DNA of 8,046 nt, from NCBI GenBank assembly GCA_947488485.1, contig CANKZO010000097.1, positions 1 to 8,046 on the forward strand, written 5' to 3'. Both the position numbers and the translations under genes were made by a program. This document shows positions 4,995 through 8,046 of this stretch, one piece after another. The notes under the pieces are model-generated. The model worked only from the letters and a program-made list of their open reading frames with translations, made no database searches and was not told the DNA's origin. The first letter of the stretch is position 1, and the number at the start of each line of letters is the position of its first letter. This DNA comes from Opitutia bacterium (GTDB lineage: Bacteria > Verrucomicrobiota > Verrucomicrobiae > Opitutales > UBA953).

Positions 4995-7153
4995 AACCTA
5001 ACCATTCCAATCAGAACGGCCTCAAGTTGGCCTTTTTCGTCACCCTGTCCGCCATGCTCGGCGCCTTGGCGTGGGCCTGCGGAGCAGGCTATGAACCTGA
5101 GGGCATCCTCACCATGGGCGACCATGCTGTGATCAGTCCGTTGCGCACGACCTTCCAAAAGGACTTCGACAAAGCCTTTGGCAGCCGGCTGGCCAAAAGA
5201 CCTGCCGAGGATTTGCCCATGCTCGATCGTGGTTCCGTCGTCGCCGATGTGCGCAGGGTAGTGCAGGAAGACTGCAAGCGACGCGGTGTTCCGTTCGACC
5301 CCGAAGCTAAAACAGCGCCGCATCCTTTGGAGCTTTCGCTTTATCTGGCTTCGCTCGAGACGGATAGCCACGAGGCCATTCCGCTCTGTGAAAGGATTCT
5401 GGCCCTGCCGCCCGATCAGCGACGCAACCTGACCGCCGTGGCGCATTATCGTCTCGGCCGCTTGCTCATGATTGTCACGGACTGGGAGCAGCTGACCGCC
5501 GAGAGGGCCCAGGCGCGGATGAGCGCGATTCATGGCCACCTAAAGGCCACCAAGCAGGCCGTCAAGGATGGCGCACCGGACATCTGTCTGATCAGCCGGC
5601 AATGCGATGGCTGGATCGCCTACTCGCAGTCGATGATCGCGCCCGCGGAGACCCTTGAGAAACTTGGTCTCGCTGATTTCGGCCAAGCCCTGCGGACCTA
5701 TCTTTCGATGGAAGGTAGAGGTGAGGCAAGCGGAAGAAGCTCTGCCTTACATCTCATCGCCAAGCTCGCCCGGGACGACGCTTTCGCAGCTTGCGCCAAA
5801 GATCCCGACCTCCGCAGGCTCATGACGATCTTTATCTGTTCGGGTGGCGGCGAGCTCGCGTCCGAACGACATCTACGCCAATCCGACACCGAATCCTATG
5901 CCCGCCGATGGGTCGCGGCGCTGGAAGCCGCGGGAGTCACCGCGGAGGAAGACGCCCTGCGCATTGCGAACCTCCAGTACTCAGCAGGTGAGTGGGAGAA
6001 ATGCGCCGAGACCCTCCGGAGATTACCATCGGATGACCCGATGGCCGCCCTGCTTCGCTCCAGACTGAGCCTCCGTAACCAAGACGTCCCTGCGGCGATC
6101 GCCAGCCTGCAGCCAGCGATTCACCATGGCGGGCTCAGACCACTCTCGGAGTACATGAGCTCGGCGTCGTCGCGGGACTATGTGGAAAGTTATGATTACT
6201 ACCTTCAGGCAGAATCCGACGACAAGGAAAGCTGGACCGCGCGTGTCCGCGGCGAACTGGGCGTCCTTCTCCTGAAGAACCAGGAATACGTCGAAGCGAT
6301 GGGGGCCTTCTACTACTCCTTGAACGAGCGGGACGCCGCCTATGTCGGCGAGTGCCTGTTGACCGTCGACGAGCTGAAGGAAGCGGTCGATCGGAGCTGG
6401 CATCGCCCCCTGATGCGACCCGGCTATCGGTTCGAGAACAATGGCCGTTTCGTGCCGGTCGAATACGAGGTGCGCCACCTGCTCGCCCGTCGGCTGTTCC
6501 GCGCGGGCCGATGGGAGGAAGCACTCCCCTACTTTCCTGACGAGGTCCGTGCCACGGCTCGTCGTTACGTGGAACTGCGCCGGCAGGCCGATCGCTGGCA
6601 CTTCAACCGCATCGAACGGGCCGATGCCTATTGGCGGGCGGCCCTCATCATGGCCAAGCAAGGGGACTCCCTGATCCATAGTGATTTCGGACACTACTGG
6701 AGCCCCAATGGTAGCTGGTATGTGCGTGACCTTGAGGTAGAACAGACGGGCTGGCACGAAAAGCCCGACCTGCCCAAGCTCCGCCTTGAAACCAACGACT
6801 GGAAAGTCCCCAACACCTACGCCGCTCCGAGCGATGACGAGCGGAAGCGCGCCAAGAAATGGATCAAGCTGAACCTCGAAAAACCCGACTACTCCCACCG
6901 CATCGCGAGTTACGCTGCTGTCGACCTCATCATGAAAGCGGTCAGCTATCTGCCGGACAATGACGTCCGCGGCTCGCTGATGCTGCAATATGCGGGGGAC
7001 ATCCTGAAGTATGTCGACCCTAAGGCCGCGAACCCCGCCTACCGGACCCTCGCCATTCGTTTCCGGAAGACTCCGTTAGGGAGTCACGCCTGGAACAGGC
7101 ATTGGTTCAGCCGTGAGGATGGTAGCGACGATCCGGACCTGCTTACGAAATAG
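4991..7153 (+). CDS. Exported TPR-like helical-repeat protein, third gene of operon (paralogue of the first)
   Basis: The 720-residue product starts with a signal segment (LAFFVTLSAMLGALAWACG). C30 could be lipidated, although Trp at -2 is unusual for a lipobox, so cleavage by ordinary signal peptidase is also possible. TPR-like helix pairs are seen at residues 321-345 (IANLQYSAGEWEKCAETL), 418-445 (LGVLLLKNQEYVEAMGAF) and 498-517 (LARRLFRAGRWEEALPYF). These align in order with the repeats of the first operon gene at a nearly constant offset of 63-81 residues, which supports an ancient duplication. An aromatic-rich insert (FGHYWSPNGSWYVRDLEVEQ, residues 566-585) occupies the place of a shorter segment in that paralogue, and both keep a Gly-His there. 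I recall similar proteins with an early Ala-Cys-Gly next to DUF3142 genes in other bacteria, but cannot check it. No catalytic motif is visible; function unknown. Confidence 0.9.
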   Translation: MKPNHSNQNGLKLAFFVTLSAMLGALAWACGAGYEPEGILTMGDHAVISPLRTTFQKDFDKAFGSRLAKRPAEDLPMLDRGSVVADVRRVVQEDCKRRGVPFDPEAKTAPHPLELSLYLASLETDSHEAIPLCERILALPPDQRRNLTAVAHYRLGRLLMIVTDWEQLTAERAQARMSAIHGHLKATKQAVKDGAPDICLISRQCDGWIAYSQSMIAPAETLEKLGLADFGQALRTYLSMEGRGEASGRSSALHLIAKLARDDAFAACAKDPDLRRLMTIFICSGGGELASERHLRQSDTESYARRWVAALEAAGVTAEEDALRIANLQYSAGEWEKCAETLRRLPSDDPMAALLRSRLSLRNQDVPAAIASLQPAIHHGGLRPLSEYMSSASSRDYVESYDYYLQAESDDKESWTARVRGELGVLLLKNQEYVEAMGAFYYSLNERDAAYVGECLLTVDELKEAVDRSWHRPLMRPGYRFENNGRFVPVEYEVRHLLARRLFRAGRWEEALPYFPDEVRATARRYVELRRQADRWHFNRIERADAYWRAALIMAKQGDSLIHSDFGHYWSPNGSWYVRDLEVEQTGWHEKPDLPKLRLETNDWKVPNTYAAPSDDERKRAKKWIKLNLEKPDYSHRIASYAAVDLIMKAVSYLPDNDVRGSLMLQYAGDILKYVDPKAANPAYRTLAIRFRKTPLGSHAWNRHWFSREDGSDDPDLLTK

Positions 7154-7172
7154 TGGTCATACCACCGCGCTC

Positions 7173-7204
7173 TTGCCAACCGGCCAACTGATCAACGGAT
7201 CAAC
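7173..7204. repeat. Four short tandem units, 8-bp period
   Basis: TTGCCAAC, CGGCCAAC, TGATCAAC and GGATCAAC follow each other without a gap at 7173, 7181, 7189 and 7197. All end in (C/T)CAAC. They lie between the operon's last stop codon and the hairpin at 7210. The array is short and could have arisen by chance or slippage; no function is assigned. Confidence 0.45.
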
Positions 7205-7209
7205 TTCCC

Positions 7210-7230
7210 TAGTCGCGCCCTGCGCGACTA
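7210..7230. terminator. Hairpin between convergent genes, possible bidirectional terminator
   Basis: TAGTCGCGC (7210-7218) and GCGCGACTA (7222-7230) form a perfect 9-bp, GC-rich stem with a 3-base CCT loop. The structure sits 56 bases after the operon stop codon, and its right arm includes the TAG stop (7230-7228) of the leftward peptidase gene. Placement between convergent genes fits a shared transcript end. Neither strand has a T-run after the stem, so it is not a textbook intrinsic terminator and may instead define 3' ends or act with another factor. Confidence 0.5.
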
Positions 7231-8046
7231 AAATCCGATGATCGTCATCGTCCCTTGGCTGACCTGGGTGGCTTCGACGCCCATGATCCAGCGCTCTTCA
7301 TAGTCCGGACCCCACGAGTCTGAGACGGCGACCTCGCCGGTCTGCTTATTGTAGCCGACAATCATGCAGACGTGGCCTTCGTTGCGGTTAGGCTGCAGAG
7401 GCTTCTGGCCTTTGCGCGCATCGGCGACGGCCTTCTTCCACGCTACCGGATCGGTCATGCCCTGACGCTCCTTGGTGCGTCCGTTGGCGATCTCGTTGTA
7501 TTCCTTGGTGGAGAACATGGCCCACATGATCGGCAGGCCTTGGTCGATATATTTATCAACGGTCCCGGGATCGACCTTGATGCTGACGGTCTCGATCTTC
7601 CGATACGCGCCGGTGACTGCCGCCTTGGCGCCGTTGGCGATGGCCACGACCGAGGTACCACCCCCGGCGCCGCTCTGTCCAGCCATGGCGAGAACATACA
7701 TGTCTGCCGGGACGCCCATATAGCGCATGGCGCGCTCCCAGGTGGCCGGCACGCAATAGCCCTTAGGGCCTTGGTTGACCATGGGGATGTCCTTCAGGAT
7801 GACGTCTCCATTGGGTCGCTTCTCGACGCGGCTCTTGGCCCGGGCGAAGAGCTCGGCGTCCGAGACTCGGCTACGACCGCCTTCGTCGGCCGACTTGACG
7901 GAAAGGATACGCAAGGCGACATACTCGTCCTTCGGCGCAGCCAGCAGGAAGGCGTGACCGTTCCAATTCCAGCGGCGTACGACTTCGCGCGTCGCTTGTG
8001 CGTTACCCATGCTGCCAAGGGTCGGCTTACCGAAAAGCTTGGTCAG
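7228..8046 (-). CDS. Papain-like (C39-type) cysteine peptidase domain protein, N-terminus beyond right edge
   Basis: Leftward reading frame of 272 residues plus stop, open up to the window edge. An in-frame ATG exists at 8010-8008, but codons before it (LTKLFGKPTLGS) continue without a stop, so the true start is probably outside the window. The C-terminal two thirds look like a papain-fold peptidase of the C39 type. IPMVNQGPKGYCVPAT gives the oxyanion-hole Gln (7773-7771) and nucleophile Cys (7755-7753). NEGHVCMIVGYN gives the His (7374-7372). VSDSWGPDYEERWI gives the Asp (7320-7318) where papain has Asn-Ser-Trp-Gly. All expected catalytic residues are present, so it is likely active. The visible part before the catalytic domain is about 85 residues with no recognised motif. 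Whether it is exported cannot be seen. Nothing shows a link to the operon, which converges on it. Confidence 0.87.
   Translation of the reverse strand: MTKLFGKPTLGSMGNAQATREVVRRWNWNGHAFLLAAPKDEYVALRILSVKSADEGGRSRVSDAELFARAKSRVEKRPNGDVILKDIPMVNQGPKGYCVPATWERAMRYMGVPADMYVLAMAGQSGAGGGTSVVAIANGAKAAVTGAYRKIETVSIKVDPGTVDKYIDQGLPIMWAMFSTKEYNEIANGRTKERQGMTDPVAWKKAVADARKGQKPLQPNRNEGHVCMIVGYNKQTGEVAVSDSWGPDYEERWIMGVEATQVSQGTMTIIGF

Noticed and set aside
4847..5539. Leftward 230-codon frame across the second operon junction
   Set aside because: It covers the end of one supported gene and the signal peptide of the next, with no recognisable domain of its own.
6023..6988. Leftward 321-codon frame opposite the third operon gene
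   Set aside because: Long antisense frames are common in GC-rich coding DNA. The rightward frame has a signal peptide and paralogy to the first gene, and the antisense product shows no motif.

Overview
The window (8,046 bp, GC-rich) carries five protein-coding genes: a leftward gene cut by the left edge, a rightward three-gene operon, and a leftward gene cut by the right edge. The organism is probably a free-living bacterium of the Planctomycetota/Verrucomicrobiota type. The reasons are a ceramidase-fold secreted hydrolase of a kind common there, several exported proteins of unknown function, starts without Shine-Dalgarno sequences, and hairpin repeats between genes. This placement is inference; there is no rRNA or other phylogenetic marker here. 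I see no tRNA, rRNA, insertion sequence, CRISPR array, phage gene or replication origin.

Layout. Positions 1-917 (minus) hold the N-terminal 305 codons of a secreted neutral/alkaline ceramidase-like metal-dependent amidohydrolase. Positions 918-1410 form a 493-bp divergent intergenic region. It holds three tandem hairpins that each follow a GTAG tetranucleotide (REP-like), then a 36-bp-period direct repeat, then a weak AT-rich promoter candidate. Positions 1411-7153 (plus) are a tightly coupled operon: an exported TPR-like protein (770 aa), a DUF3142-type putative lipoprotein (424 aa), and a second exported TPR-like protein (720 aa). Both junctions are 4-base ATGA stop/start overlaps. The first and third proteins are diverged paralogues that flank the DUF3142 gene. 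Positions 7154-7227 lie between convergent genes and contain four 8-bp-period repeat units and a 9-bp-stem hairpin overlapping the stop codon of the next gene. Positions 7228-8046 (minus) hold a papain-like/C39-type cysteine peptidase whose start lies beyond the right edge.

How the genes may work together. The operon is the most interesting part. Three exported proteins made from one coupled message, two being related helical-repeat scaffolds and one a likely barrel-type DUF3142 protein, suggest a cell-envelope complex. Its function is unknown and I do not assign one. The two flanking hydrolases are not evidently part of the operon.
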